Origin: Mercurialis annua
Lineage: Eukaryota > Streptophyta > Magnoliopsida > Malpighiales > Euphorbiaceae
Direction of reading: 5' to 3'
DNA: 64,000 nucleotides
Assembly: GCF_937616625.2 (NCBI RefSeq)
Contig: NC_065572.1
Coordinates: 71,670,653 to 71,734,652 of the forward strand
The position numbers were made by a program, and so were the translations under genes. Below the pieces are notes generated by a model that saw only the letters and a list, made by a program, of their open reading frames with translations, did no database searches and was not told where the DNA came from. Shown here piece by piece: positions 21,108 to 34,099 of the stretch. The number at the start of each line of letters is the position of its first letter. Position 1 is the first letter of the stretch.

Positions 21108-24100
21108 TTAATCTAAGCTAATCCGCCGAATTTTACAGACAAGGTTTGCTGTTGGTAGATCAAGTTGGTTCCCTGCATCTGATTTCACGAGATGTTTCAG
21201 CTGGTCTCTTGGAGTTGAGAGGCATGTGTGGAATGTTTCGATGATGGGAGGGATGGGCATAGATAGAGCAGAAAGCACATTACTCAAGTACTCGATATCA
21301 ACAGCCAGCTGTTGTGCTCCCCGATCCGTTATGTGCTGAATTCCGCGCAACTGCTCCATGTAAAGAGCGGTGGCTCCTTCCGCAACCTAAAATAGAACAA
21401 TATTCCAGTCAGATTAGCTACATATTACCAAAGGCAAACGGGGAAGACTGCATAAGCATAACTATGTATATTTATTTCTTCTTGTCTCTATACCTACCAA
21501 AACCAATAAGATTATATACAGCCTGATCCCACAAACTAAGTACTATCGGGCTTTTCGAACTTTAGATCGATATAAACATTTCTTAATCATTCGCAAGCCA
21601 TATACTTGATAAAATAAAAAGCATGAAAAGAAGAAAGCAAGAAGTTAAACTGATGCTAGAAAAATGTGTTTGATATGCAAGCGGTTTACCTTGAACATCC
21701 ATTCAGTTGCAAAAAACTGAGCTTCATCATTGTTGGCATCACTGCTAGATATACCCTCAGCAAGGGGCTCCAGCTGTTGGGGCAAGGTAAGAAGATATTC
21801 ACCTACACTGGTTACATATGATTGTGGGTATGCACTAAAAGTTGGAAGTTGAAAAGCACTATGTTCCTCTGCTGAGGACCAAATCGGCAAACGAGACACA
21901 TCACTGAGGCGTTGCCGTACTTTAGATATGAGGACATCATACACAAGCTCACTCACTGTGTCAGCAAATGCTGCAACTCTCTGTGATGCTAGTGGAAGAG
22001 CATGAAACCGAGGATCTTTGGACTGCAACATGACACAAAGAACGTTGTTACTGTAATCCGACAATCATCGAAAGACCAAAGAAGAAATAAAGGCATCTTT
22101 GAACAGCCCATAACCTTCTTATCTTTCCACAAAAGGAACAGTGAGAAAAGGAACTCAAAAGTACTAAATTCTCATACAGTTGTACCTGATCTAAAAGGTT
22201 AAATAGTTTCCGAGCCTTCTCAGGGACATCAACAAGCCGGATAGCTGCCATATCCAAAGCAGCCCTTCCACCCAATGGCGGCTCCCCACTTCCAGCATTA
22301 CTCCCAACATGTGCCTGGATGTGGTCTGAACTTGATCCAAATACCGGGAGAGACAAACTTGTGCTCAGTCTAGCCAAAGTGGCTCTCAAGGATGCTTCAA
22401 ACACAGAGGATCTGCTTGTTAGACAATCTGCAACTGTTAGTATCTGCAAAGCCCCTTGGACAATTGACCATTCCTCCTCATTTGATACCGAGTCAGCTTT
22501 GCGTACATTTTGGCCACCTTCCTTTTTATCCAAACCTGTGTCTTTCTTTGGATCACTGACATTATCCACTCCGCAGACAGCTCTTAAAGACTTGAGGGTC
22601 TCTTGCAGTAGAGAGATGTATTGTAGCATTATGTCATCAAGTGCAAGAATCAGTTCATCTGCCTCAGAGCCACCAGTAAGGTTAATGCACCTCTCTACAG
22701 CTGCTTCAAGAAGTACAATGACTTGAGGAATAGATTCTTCCATTCTTCGAACTGTTTCACTTAGTTCAATTCCCTGAGCTCCCACGCCACGAGTAACAGC
22801 CCCCCTTAGGTCCACTCCTGCAATCTCAGAAGAAAGAATGGCACGCTCCATCTGTCCATACCTATACAACAAATACATTTTTATTACTTAGTGGAAAACA
22901 ATTTTACACATTTTTTCGCATGTTAATCAAGACAGACAAAGGCCAAAAGAGAGTACTTAACAGAAAATGAAAAAACAGGTCAAAGTAGCATCTACAAATT
23001 ATCAATATCTGAACCTCTATTGACAGTCCAAGTAAAAGCAGACATACGCATAATACCAGATTTAGTCATGATCATAGAAAATTGAACTAATACCAACTAG
23101 AGTCTGCACATGTAATGACCAAAATGGAGAAATAATCCAAGGGCACTGATATACATGATGTAAATTCCAAAGCAACAGATAGCTTCATGGTTTCTCTCAT
23201 ACTAAATGCAAATAAGGTGCATCATCACTTGTTCTTCAAATTAAACTAACGCCGAGCCAAAAAAATGATTTCGACATTCAGTCTCCTAAGAATATAGGCA
23301 TTAAAAGCGTCTGCCTTTGGAGGAAAATGGTCACCTCTGCTTAAATGATTCATAAGGAAGGTAAACTGCCTTCAGAGTGTCCAATAAAATTCGGAGATCA
23401 GACTCCGAAAACAAGTGCTGAATGTTCCTTGCAAAGGTCCCTGTCATGTTGTGCAACTCAATAAGGGCCTCCAGATGCTTTGTTTGAATCTTGACACCAT
23501 TTGGCATATCTCCAGACAGAATATCTAATATGCCTAAGAAAAAAACGATTAAGGTCAGCTGGGACGTAAATCACATCTTTAAATCATAAAAATGTTGAAT
23601 AAAGCAGCATCAAATACTACAAAATTGCATCTGCCGATTCAAAGATGAAAGCACAAACATAACGTGAGATGTTACATGCCAACTGTCGGAATATACAAAT
23701 AAATTACTACTTTCTAATGACATATAATAAATGTGCATCAAGACCCACCCCAATCAATGGATGCCATAATCACTATGTTGGGAGTCTGTGAAACTGTGAC
23801 AGCATTGACAGCCATTATAGTAAAGCTTTAACCTGTCAAATAAAAACACAACGGTCTCAAGGAAATTCCTAAAGTGTTTAACCTATATATGTACTGATAG
23901 ATTTACCTAGACCATATATTGTGCCCATTTACGGTACAGGTTCAGTTACGAAATATGTTTTATGGTTCTGGGGCATAAGTTTAGTTCGGAACGCGATACA
24001 TGAACTGTACATTTTCGGACTGTTCACTTATCTATGCTAAATATTTAATAACTTAATGTCTTCCCTTTTCTGGTTCACAAACTTGCAAGTTCTGTTCTTT

Positions 24101-26875
24101 TCCCCCCCTCTTTCATCTTTTGTTTTCGCTATCACCAAAATAGGCTCAAACCTAATCTGAAACCAAAAAGGGATCTCTATTTTTGGAGAACTAGTGCCCA
24201 ACTCACGGTTATTTGGTGTGCCGACTAACTATGTTCTGGAGCAGAAGTACCAGAACATGGGGGGGTTGGACCAGATTAGGTAACAATGTACTGGTATTAA
24301 ACCGGCAATCCTAAAAACTGAATTTCATCATATCCACATAGAAAGAGAAAGAGAAAAATACATGACAAACTCAAATTAAAGTTTTTTAGTTAATGACTGA
24401 AAAACTGAAAATATGCATATCACCTAAAAAAATGAAAAGGATTTTGCAAGCAAAAAAAAAATCAGCATCTGGCTAAAACCTCAAAAGATCTATCAAAACT
24501 CAGCACCCTCAATCAGGTCTGAGAAAATCATCTTGCTTTACTCAACCTGCTCGTAGAACTTAAAAGCTTGCCAGCTAATACTTTTACAGGTGACAATATA
24601 TATCTTTACCTCAATTAAAAATAAGATTGCAGCAGTAAATGAGATTAATAAACAATGATGCATATCAAATATGATTTCATAAAGTAACAGAGAAGAATGT
24701 GCATCAAACCTTTGGCAAGTGCTTTTGTTTCAAGAATAACATCTCCTGTTGCAAAATTGATACGTGAAACAAAGGTCGCCCCGATTGCTTGCATTGTCTC
24801 AATTAGGAGCTTTGGTACAAGAATTTTGTAATTGTCTGGAAAAGCGAGCATACACCTGCAATTGCGTTCAATGATGAGAAAATAGGAAAAATGAGAAGGC
24901 ATCAATAAATGATCAGAGGCAAACGAGATGATTTCTGAAATAATACATGTTGAAATCTATATCTATTATAGTGCTATCCGACCCCCGAAGATATGAGAAA
25001 AGCTATTTTCACAAATCAAATTATAAGAACACACCAATGCAATTACTGAAGAAGAAAATAAAGTTGTAAAAGACAATTAGAATTAAAAAGAATTTTGAAA
25101 TCATGAATAAACAGTGATTTTGAGAACTAGGTAATAGATCGAGCAGTCAGTTCATTTATAATGCAGAGCATTTCTGGACACTAATTTATATACATATAAT
25201 ATAAAAAATAAACTGAATGACATTATTTTCCATGTGTTGAACCAGAATGCTTGGCAACACTCTTCTTAACCAACTTCACATCAGGCCCATTCTTATCAAT
25301 AACACTACACAATTTTTATATTTAGTTCAAAGAATAATACGAATAGAACCTAACTCACATAATAGATCTATCAAGTTGAGTCCAAGAAATGTGTTACTGC
25401 TGTTCTAATCTATTAGATTAGACAAACTTTACAATGTGAACTTAAAGTGAAGACAAGAAAGAAACAGTACCACTTCCACTCTTGCTCAAGATAAAGCAGC
25501 AGCTCATCATAGAAACTCGGCAACCAATTCAAAAATGAAACTGTAGGAAAATCACTATGGGTGGATAGCCTTTCCACTTCATGCTTCTCGCTTGCAAGCT
25601 TGTTAGCTCGTTGTCTCGAGTCGAAATCTTCCCAGAGCTGCTTAATAGGCTTTAAGTGAACTTTTGTATAATGCATCTCCAGAGACCTAAATCTCCCAAT
25701 TCGAATCAAAATTCCTCTCAAATCTTGGGCAACATCAATCTGCATTATGGTAAATGGTCTAGAACATGAAGCAATTTCGCACGCACTTAGTAACATCAGT
25801 ACAGACAAGCACAAGGAAGTGAGTATTTGACCTTGCGATTGGACAATGCATCTGTTAGACGAGGCTGGACCATCGCATCCAGCCTATCCTCCAAAACCTC
25901 AAGTTGTCTCCTAACATTAGCAAATTCAGCCACCTAGAAACATATAATAACAAATTATACCGTGTAACGGACCATATTAGTTGATAAACAAAGTACGCAG
26001 ACACTCCGCCCATAATAATTTTACAAACAGCTAAAGGAATTTGAATTTCAACTACCTCTCCAACAGCAGACAAGCAATGCCTCATGTTAGCCAAGGTTTC
26101 TGCAGCTCGAGGAAGATCACCACTGGCAAATACATCCTCTACAGTCGAACTTAACTGAGTTAATCCGGCAGCATCCTGTTTTCACAAAATGCAATCGCAT
26201 TCATGATCATAATGTCTAGAACGTCTACAAATTCAAGGTTTCAATTCAGTTCTATATATATAGAAAAAAATCACATGATATTGCAAAAATTCAATTCAAA
26301 TCAAACTCTTCCACTCGGTTCAATTCCTACTAGGTTATATACAATGTCAAACTTAGGACTATTAGATTGTTCAAGTATAAAATTAAGGACTAATTAGCAA
26401 AATTGACCTGCAAAGTATCATAAGCAGCTTCCATTCTCTGTTTAACAGTATCAACTTTAGCAAGTGCAGCAATAGACTCCGCTGATGATCCTTCTGCCTG
26501 AATCAATAATAAATCATTAAACAACAGTCCACATTTTCAGATCCATTCATTAACTAAGTGCACATAATTAATAATTAATTTGAGCTCTACCTTCTTAAGC
26601 TTCTGAAAAATAGCAGAGATAGAATTGCGAAGTGAAACGGCGTCGTCACGGAGGCGAATGACATCGCGAGTGGCGCGCGGAACACGGAGGAGAGCGGCGG
26701 CGCTTTGCTCTTCAAGAGAAGCGGAAATCTCCTCGGAAATCATTTGCAGCTTCATTTCGAGATCCACAAGGTGCTTGTCTAGTGATTCCTGCGGATGGCG
26801 TGATTGGCAAGCTGAGTTGATCCATTTCTTCGGGTCGAATTTCTCGTCTGAGAAGGGACCTAGATCCAACATCAT
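21108..26875 (-). CDS. COG7: Conserved oligomeric Golgi complex subunit 7
   Basis: Ten exons, complement(21108..21386, 21690..22022, 22186..22861, 23335..23533, 24710..24855, 25471..25739, 25832..25933, 26056..26175, 26408..26497, 26591..26875). All introns are GT-AG; spliced length 2499 nt, 832 residues, close to the Arabidopsis protein. COG7 belongs to lobe B of the COG tether, which captures vesicles in retrograde intra-Golgi transport; its Arabidopsis mutant is embryo yellow. The N-terminus MMLDLGPFSDEKFDPKKW and the helical segments LEEQSAAALLRVPRATRDV, AAGLTQLSSTVEDVFASGD and LEALIELHNMTGTFARN are family hallmarks. The C-terminus GIQHITDRGAQQLAVDIEYL begins in the last exon. A variable acidic linker lies in exon 8 (KKDTGLDKKEGGQN). 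Two adjacent in-frame ATGs open the frame; the upstream one was taken. No frameshift or stop was found. Confidence 0.95.
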
Positions 26876-28009
26876 CGTGTTTGCTCTTCAGTTTTTATTT
26901 TGCAGTTGCTTGCTTATGGTTACTTTAGTTAGGTAGCCATGTCCACGACATGGAATAAAATGCTGGAACACGAAGTATATTAAGTATCCTTTAGAATGAA
27001 TGAATTTCTTAAAATTATGTGAAATTTATTTACAATTCTAAATTTTTATATTTGGGATAAACAAATATATTAAAATAATTTTTAAAATTGAAATTATTAA
27101 GGCATTTTTAATAAAATATTTATAAGGTTGACACAAGAATAAAATTATAAAAAATCTAATTTTAGAATTTATTTCAAATTTAAATATATAAAATTCATTT
27201 CGGTTCTAAATTTTATATTTTTTCATTCCAAACAGTGTAATTCATTTATAATTGATTTGCATACGTAATTCATTTATAAGTGAATTCCAGTTGACAATTG
27301 GAATTATTCTAAAGGGGCCCTAATTGGATAAAAATGTTAGAGATTTTAATTTTCAAAGATTTAGGGAATTTATTTTTTTCAATATAAAAAAATTAATTAG
27401 AAAATAAAAATCAACAAAGGTTAATTTTATGGAGAAAAAAAGTTGTGCGAGTTCGCCACGTGAAACCATGCATCATCTATTTATCATATAACATGTGTCA
27501 ATAATAACAACGATAACCAATAGAGAATTCCAATAGAGAATTTTCTAAATAGAGTGTTCAATATTATTGATATGTATTGTAGGATAAATTAACGGTTTAC
27601 AATCCTATGACGAAGTAAATACATATAACTATATAAGTAGAAAACGATTATCGAGCTTGACATAAGAAATTAAATATCTAAATTAATAATTTATGATAAA
27701 TGAACCTATAGCCGGCTAAACAAAATTCATTTTATCATAAAATTTTAAAGAATATCTAACAAACATACCTTAAAATATATTTTTAGAAAATTTAGATTAA
27801 AGTAATTCAGTTTTATCAAACTATAGATTCATATCTCCTAACTATCAATTTGGACACTTTTAATTTTAATTTTCTAAATTGAAGGGGTGAAATTTGAAAT
27901 AAAACCATCGTTTTATTCAGAACATGCATTTCCATCGATCCTCAAATAAGCCCAGCCCCTTAAAAAATCATAAACAAGGCCAGCCCAAAATTGGAACAAA
28001 TATCCAGCC
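26876..28009. other. Intergenic between divergent COG7 and HSP genes
   Basis: It contains the COG7 promoter (26876-26950), an AT-rich middle and the distal upstream region of the first HSP gene. From about 27830 (CTATCAATTTG, then GAAGGGGTGAAATT) it is homologous to 30050-30125 plus 33977 onward, the upstream region of the second HSP gene. Confidence 0.5.
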
Positions 28010-28046
28010 CTTCCACACGTTTCAGTAGCCAAAACATTTCTTGCTC
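28010..28046 (+). promoter_or_regulatory. Degenerate heat-shock element region of the first HSP gene
   Basis: CTTCCACACGTTTCAG occupies the position where the second gene has TTCCAGAAATTTCTGG, so the middle GAA unit is now CAC. The second HSE region of the other gene (TTTCCAGAAGTTCTCC) is replaced here by TTTCTTGCTCC, a deletion of about 15 bp. Weakened heat induction is inferred. Confidence 0.6.
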
Positions 28047-28130
28047 CTTACTCATTTCTCCACGTTAAAATCCCATTCATCAATTCCCCTCTCACTTCAC
28101 TTGTCTGAAATTATTTTGAAAAAAAAAAAC

Positions 28131-28794
28131 ATGGCTTCTTCTTTAGCTCTAAAAAGACTCACCTCCTTAAGCCTCGTCCCTGCTTCTGTACGCTTTATAA
28201 TCCGTCCAACCGCCACATTTCCGTCGGCCTCTCGCTATTTTAACGCCACCGCTGCTCGCCACGTCGATGACGATGAAAATGCGCGTGACTCTAACGCTTA
28301 TCACATCACCCTCTCTCACCGCACTGGTAACTTCTTCTATTTCCTTTTAGAAAGTTGCTTATAATGTGTAAACGTCGAAGTTTTGCTTATAATCTGTACA
28401 TGTAGACGTGGACAACCTGAGCCTAGCTCAGAAGATGATGGATCGGCTCATGACGAATCGTCCCTGCCGTGGAACCAGAATCCGACGTGGCTGGGAGCTC
28501 CATGAGACTGACGATGCTCTGAATCTGCGCATTGAGATGCCAGGTCTAGCTAAGGAAGATGTGAACGTTTCCATGGAGCAGAATACTCTGGTCATTAAAG
28601 GTGAAGAGCCGAAAGAATCGGGTCGAGATGAAGAGAGTGGCAAGAAATACTGTGGTAAGTTTGATCTGGTGCCGGAGAAACTTTACAAGGGTGGTGAGAT
28701 TAAAGCTGAGATGAAGAACGGTGTGCTGAAGGTTGTTGTGCCTAAGGTGAAGGAGGAAGAGAGGGGTAATGTGGTACATGTTAAGGTTGAGTAG
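28131..28794 (+). CDS. Mitochondrial small heat-shock protein (HSP20), tandem copy 1
   Basis: Two exons, 28131..28326 and 28406..28794; 194 residues. Small HSPs hold unfolding proteins in an ATP-independent way; this is the mitochondrial class (HSP23.5/23.6 type). Residues 1-45 are rich in Ser, Arg and Ala, with ASRYF, and fit a matrix presequence. The α-crystallin domain runs from about 97, with [19 protein letters not shown] and GVLKVVVPK (171-179). Compared with tandem copy 2 it lacks about 13 residues of the N-terminal arm, including the conserved DPFWPN region. Its ancestral splice donor is lost, so a GT created slightly upstream (28327) must be used, and this keeps frame. One residue is inserted in FDLVPEKLY. 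It is an intact reading frame but a divergent copy with weak heat-shock elements. Confidence 0.88.
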
Positions 28795-30120
28795 AATGAA
28801 AAAAAGTTAGGGTTTCTATTTTGGGGAATAGTTAGATGGTGTAAAGTTGATGAGTAGACTAGAGCAGAATATCTTGGATCTTAATGGTTTTTAAGTGCTT
28901 GCTAATTTCTAATCAAGTAGTATTATATTTTAGTTTAATGGAGTTAAAATCTTCTGCGTTATTTAAGTTAATTGGAGGTTTAGTTTCATCCTGATATTTT
29001 TTTGTCAGTGTTTGCATCATCTAATATTCTAATTTTACTTGTTAACCTAGGTTTTTTATTTTTAGTGAGTTACAACTACGATCATTTGAAAAAGAAGGTT
29101 CTTTAATATGTTCCTATTTGAAATAGATTGACAAGTGATTCAAAATTACGAGGTGATTTTTCTTGAAATCACTTATGTGAATAATTATGTCATATATAAA
29201 CTTTAAATATGTAGCATTAATTTCAATTAAGATATAATTTATGTTTTTAATTGAATATCAATGGTCTATGATAGTATGCGTAGATAATTTATTAGGACAC
29301 ATACACTCCTTTGATTGACATTTTTTTCCAAACCACAAGAGATAGTTGCCCATCATAATCATATGGCTCACATTTGGATCTGTTATTGGTGGTTCGTGTC
29401 CAACAGGCTTTGTATTTACATTGATTATTTTTTGTATTTGTGTTTTCATCGGCACTTCATGGAATATATACATATATATCTTGCATTACTATCTTGGATT
29501 CATACGCAAAAAAAATTGCTCACGTTAGGAACGAGCTAAAATAAAAAAAATGCTATATTAAATTCCATTTCATGAGATGAGAATATATATAATTAATGAC
29601 TCTAACCCAATCCAAGATTAAATAATGTTAAAAATTTAGATTGTCTTGATTATTTTATCAGAAATTGATTTCTTGCTTTATACTCCATAATTGCTTTATA
29701 CTCCATGCTACTATAGCTTATCTAAAGAATTCTATCGTTCTCTTCCTTTTTTCTTGATTAGGTGTAACATAATGGCATGCTAAAGCTAACTAATATTATA
29801 TTTATAATTTTTTTTATTTATAGATATTGAATATATTTATTTAATACGAGCCAAAAAGTCACATAGTTATTTTGTATAATATCTGAAATTTAACATTTAA
29901 TTCTTAATTTTATCAGATATTATTTTATTGTTTTGTTAATAATTTGTAACATTTGGTTTATTGTACTGTACTATTCCTTAATTTATTTTAAATACATTTT
30001 ATGTTTTGAAAAAAAATCAAATTAAGATGATTCAGTTTTACTAAATTATAGTAGATTTTTTTGTCTTTAATTATCAATTTGAGGACTCTTAATTCTTTTG
30101 TGCTAAGTTGAAGGGGGTGA
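28795..30120. other. 3' flank of HSP copy 1 and start of the second duplication unit
   Basis: 29120-29570 aligns with the 3' flank of the second HSP gene (40350-40690), sharing ACACATACAC, TTGATTGACATTTTT and a TTCATGGAATATATA-like motif. The tandem duplication therefore includes downstream DNA. About 100 bp at 29325-29425 is present only here. From about 30040 the upstream region of the second unit begins. No gene seen. Confidence 0.55.
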
Positions 30121-30408
30121 AATTAAAATGGGTAATTTACATGAATCCCCTAAAAATGGTCTTGTCTTGTGTCTTTACCTCATTTTTTTTGTTTTTGCAG
30201 TAATCACTCAAAAAATAGAATTTTTTTCACAATTCCCTCATTACTCAAAATAAATTGGTTTTAACATTAAATAGGACATTTATGCCCTCTTCTTCCCAAA
30301 TGGAACACAGAACAAAAAATTGAATACGGCTCTAGTATTATCATTCTGCTTGGACTGCGTTGGTCAAACCAGCAACACGGTGGTCGCGGCGCGATGGTCA
30401 GACGACGG

Positions 30409-30496
30409 CGCGGTGGTCGAACAGCGACGCGGTGGTCGAACAGCGACGCGGTGGTCGAACGGCGGCACGGTGGTCGAACGGCGGCACGGTGGTCTC
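30409..30496 (+). repeat. 19-bp GC-rich minisatellite
   Basis: Four complete units and a partial fifth of CGCGGTGGTCGAACAGCGA, with later units changing to CACGG and GGCGG. This is a conspicuous GC-rich island in AT-rich DNA. It opens frames in several directions because the unit is not a multiple of three, which argues against coding. Confidence 0.85.
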
Positions 30497-31319
30497 CCAA
30501 AGATCCACCGCCGGTAAGATTGAAGAGAATCATTGATGTGATTATCTTTATCATGGCAGTAGCTTTCATAAGGAGATTTAATCGATGTAATTTAATTTTA
30601 TCTTACAAAAATGGCAGTAATTTATATTCTTTATATAATTAACAAATCAAATTATAGAATCTCAATAAAGGTGTTGTTATTCAAAATTTTGATGTTTCCA
30701 CTGTCATTTCTAATTAGTATTTGTTCATGGAGATATAGTGGAATTGCAAGCTGGATCTTAGAGTTGTAGCTTTGAAGACATCAAAACTGAGACTCGAGCA
30801 GAGCTCTTTGATTGGAAAGGTTGTGCTTGTTCTAAAATGTACAGCTCATATATTCATTGATGAGTGCAAATTGCAAGCGAAGAAAAATATGGTGTTTGCA
30901 GGCACAACTGTTATGAATTAGAGTTGTGTTTGTATTGTTATAAGTACTAGAATGGTCACTAAGATTGTAATGATTCAGAAACAAATACATGAGAACTATT
31001 TGCAAGAAAGTGACATCCATTTGAAGAAGAAAATGGATGAATTTGGAGGCAAACACTATTGCAATTATATTGTTTGTCTTATTATTTTTTAAGGTAGTTA
31101 AAAATATAAATATTGTTTGTTGTTTATTATTTTGATTATACATAGTTTTCCTGATTAAAATTTACATTTTTCTTCTTATTTTAATGATTTGAGTAAAATA
31201 AGTTAATGTTATATTTATAATTAGTTTAATAATAATTTATATTATATTAATTAATGTGATTAAAATAAGTTGATTTTTAAAATTATAATGATTTACTAAA
31301 AAAATTAAGGCTTGACATT

Positions 31320-31412
31320 TACTTTACATTGAGTTGACATTAAGTCGACGTTGAGTTGATATTAAGTTTATATTGAGTTGATATTAAGTTTATATTGAGT
31401 TGATATTAAGTC
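31320..31412 (+). repeat. Short tandem repeat, about 22-bp unit
   Basis: Repeats of TTGAGTTGATATTAAGTT with ATA between units; about three close copies and flanking degenerate ones. It lies inside the TIR element. Confidence 0.7.
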
Positions 31413-31499
31413 AATTTTTAAAATTATAATAATTTACTAAGAGATTTACTTTGGTTAGAGTAAGTTAACTTTATAAATTCATTTTATAAAGTTCAATAT

Positions 31500-32965
31500 A
31501 AATTGAATTAATTAAGTTAGTTCAGTTGATATAGGTTCACATCAATTTGATTTACGGTTTTATAGACTGTCAAATATAAGTCATTTAAAAGAGATATTCA
31601 ATTCAGTTTGAACAGTTCAAATCGAGGACTGCTGATTTCTATAATTAAAGTTGATGTCAAGTTAACATTGAATTTACACAGACCACCGCAAAAATTTTAT
31701 ATAGTTTATTTTTAAATTTTTAGTAGTTTATATGTCACTTTATATATTGATTCAATTTATATATTACACTAAATCTCAAAATTCTCGGTTGATTTTTAGT
31801 TAATTTTTTAATAGTTTATATGTTCAGTTGATACAGGTTTATATCAGGTTGATTTTCAGTTTTATAGTTTGTCAAATACATTTCACTTAAAATAGATCGA
31901 TACTCAATTTGTATATTTCTCTAAATCTAAAAATTCTTTTTATATTTAAGATTGTAAAGAGTATCAAAACAATTTATTAAAAGATTGTATTAAAATAGTT
32001 CAGTTGATATAGGTTCACATATAGTTCACATCAGGTTGATTTTTGGTTTTATAGTCTGTTAAATACATTTTACTTAAAATAGATATCAATTTGTATATTA
32101 CACTAAATCTCAAAATTCTCTCTATATAAAATGCCATTTAAGATTGTAAAGAAAAGCAAGATAAATTTTATTAAAAATTGAATTAAAGTAGTTCAGTTGA
32201 TATAGGTTCATAAAAGATATTCATTTTGTAAATTACACGAAATCTCAAATTTTTTTCTGTATAAAATGTCAATTGAGATTATAAACAACATTAAGACAAT
32301 TTTTATAAAAAAAATGAATTAAGATAATTCAGTTGATATAAGTTCACATCAGGTTAATATCAGGTTGATTTTCGGTTTTATAGACTATCAAATACAATAC
32401 ACTTAAAAGAGATTTCAATTTGCATATTACACTAAATTTCAAAATTCTTTCTATATAAAATTTCATTTAAAATTGTAAAAAATAGTAAGACAAATTTTAT
32501 TAAAAGTATAATTAAGGAAGTTTAGTTGATCTAGGTCCACATCAGGTTCATATCAGGTTGATTTTTAATTTTATAGATTATCACATACATTTCACTAAAA
32601 AAAATATTCAATTTGTATATTACACTAAATTTTAAAATTCTCTCTATATAAAATAAATTTCAAAATTCTCTCTATATAAAATATCAGTTAAGATTGCAAA
32701 AGAAAATAAATTTTTATTAAAAATTGAATTAAGGTAGTTCAGTTAATATAAGTTTACATCATGTTCATATCAGGTTGATTTTTGATTTTATAAACAGTCA
32801 AATACATTTTATTTAAAAGAGATATTCAGTTTGTATATTATACTAAATCTCAAATTTCTTTCAATATAAAATGTGAGTTAAGATTGTACCGAACATCAAG
32901 ACAATTTTTTTAAAAACTTGAATTAAGCTATTTCAGTTGATAGAGGTCCCATCAAGTTGATTTAG
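31500..32965 (+). repeat. Degenerate tandem array, about 190-bp unit, about 8 copies
   Basis: Units start with AGTTCAGTTGATATAGGTTC or a variant, at about 31518, 31820, 31998, 32190, 32328, 32520, 32736 and 32930. Each continues with CACATCAGGTTGATTTT, TTTTATAG, ATTCAATTTGTATATTACAC and CTCTCTATATAAAAT. Spacing varies from about 140 to 300 bp through internal deletions. It lies inside the TIR element and codes for nothing obvious. Confidence 0.85.
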
Positions 32966-34099
32966 GATGTATAGCGACAAATTATATTCGGTCACTAACA
33001 TAAACTTTTAGAATTTGGGATGTATGGTAATATTTTCTCTAATTTATACTCAAAATAATCAAAGCCCTAGAAAATAGGCTTTTTATGCAAGGTGGTGAAT
33101 TCTTGTCCTTAATCTTATAATTTTCTTCCTCCTCTTCTTCGTTAATTTCATTTTCAACCTCCACCCACCAAAAGAACCAGCACCATGCACCAATAACAAA
33201 AAAATGAAACCCCTAATACCCTCAATACCCATCTCATCACTTTCAATTAAGAAATGATGTTTCCAACAACCAAACCCACCACTACTGCTACAAGTAAAAG
33301 TTAAAATTCTTTTCAAAAATTAAAAATTAAAATTTATATAATTCAGACTTATTTCAAAACTAAAATAATATAATCATTTGGATCAATTCTTCTTATCATC
33401 TTCTCATCCCACTTATAATCATTTGGATCAATTCTTCTTATCGTCTTCTCATCTCACTCAAGTGGCGGAGCTAGACCATTTGCCGCTTCAACAAATTGGA
33501 TGCTATAAAATCTATATAATTGGCAAGAATTCTATGCAATTATGGTGCCTTAGAATCCATCATTACCATCTAATCTCGTTCTTCCTTTTTCTTTAAAAGA
33601 ACTGTAGATCTGAGAGGTGTTTATGGTAGATCTTAAGAAAATTTTCATTGAAATCATCAAGTTTATTAATAGGAAGGAAGCAAAAAATGACTACGTTAAG
33701 CATGAAAACAATGGGTAAGCTGGTGGTGACGGCGGAGATATTGTTGGGGAGAGATGAGATTGTCCATTGATTCTGGCCTGAAGCAAATTGTTGTAATACG
33801 CACACAATAATAGTAGGAATAGAGAATAAGGATAGAATGGGAAACTAAAAAATAAAAAGGTATGCGTGGAAAGATGATTTGAAAAAAGAGGGATTTTTGC
33901 AAAAAATAAAAAGTTGGGTTATAAACACAAAGATTTGAATTTTTGGGTGATTTGGTGTAATTTTCTCAATTAAAATAGAGCGAACCATTCATTTCCATGG
34001 ATCTAAAAACAAGCCCAGCCTATTAAACAGTAAACAAGCCCAGTCCATAAAAAAACCATAAAATTGAAAAAAAAAACAGGAGTAGAAATATCCAGAGTC

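Larger units (their letters stand above)
30130..33967. mobile_element. MULE-like TIR element, 3.8 kb, non-coding
   Basis: Flanked by the perfect 9-bp direct repeat AATTAAAAT (30121-30129 and 33968-33976). The left end GGGTAATTTACATGAATCCC and the right end, read inversely, GAGAAAATTACACCAAATCA are imperfect inverted repeats. The similarity continues inward for about 100 bp through CTTTGTGTTTAT-like and TTTTTGCA motifs. Without it, the flanks rejoin into the upstream region shared with the first HSP gene. The interior contains a GC-rich minisatellite and a degenerate array with a unit of about 190 bp. No transposase is recognisable. The 9-bp TSD and long TIRs point to Mutator-like elements. 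Confidence 0.75.

Noticed and set aside
30320..30642. Open frames across the GC-rich minisatellite
   Set aside because: The 19-bp unit shifts frame each repeat and opens frames on both strands; there are no family features.
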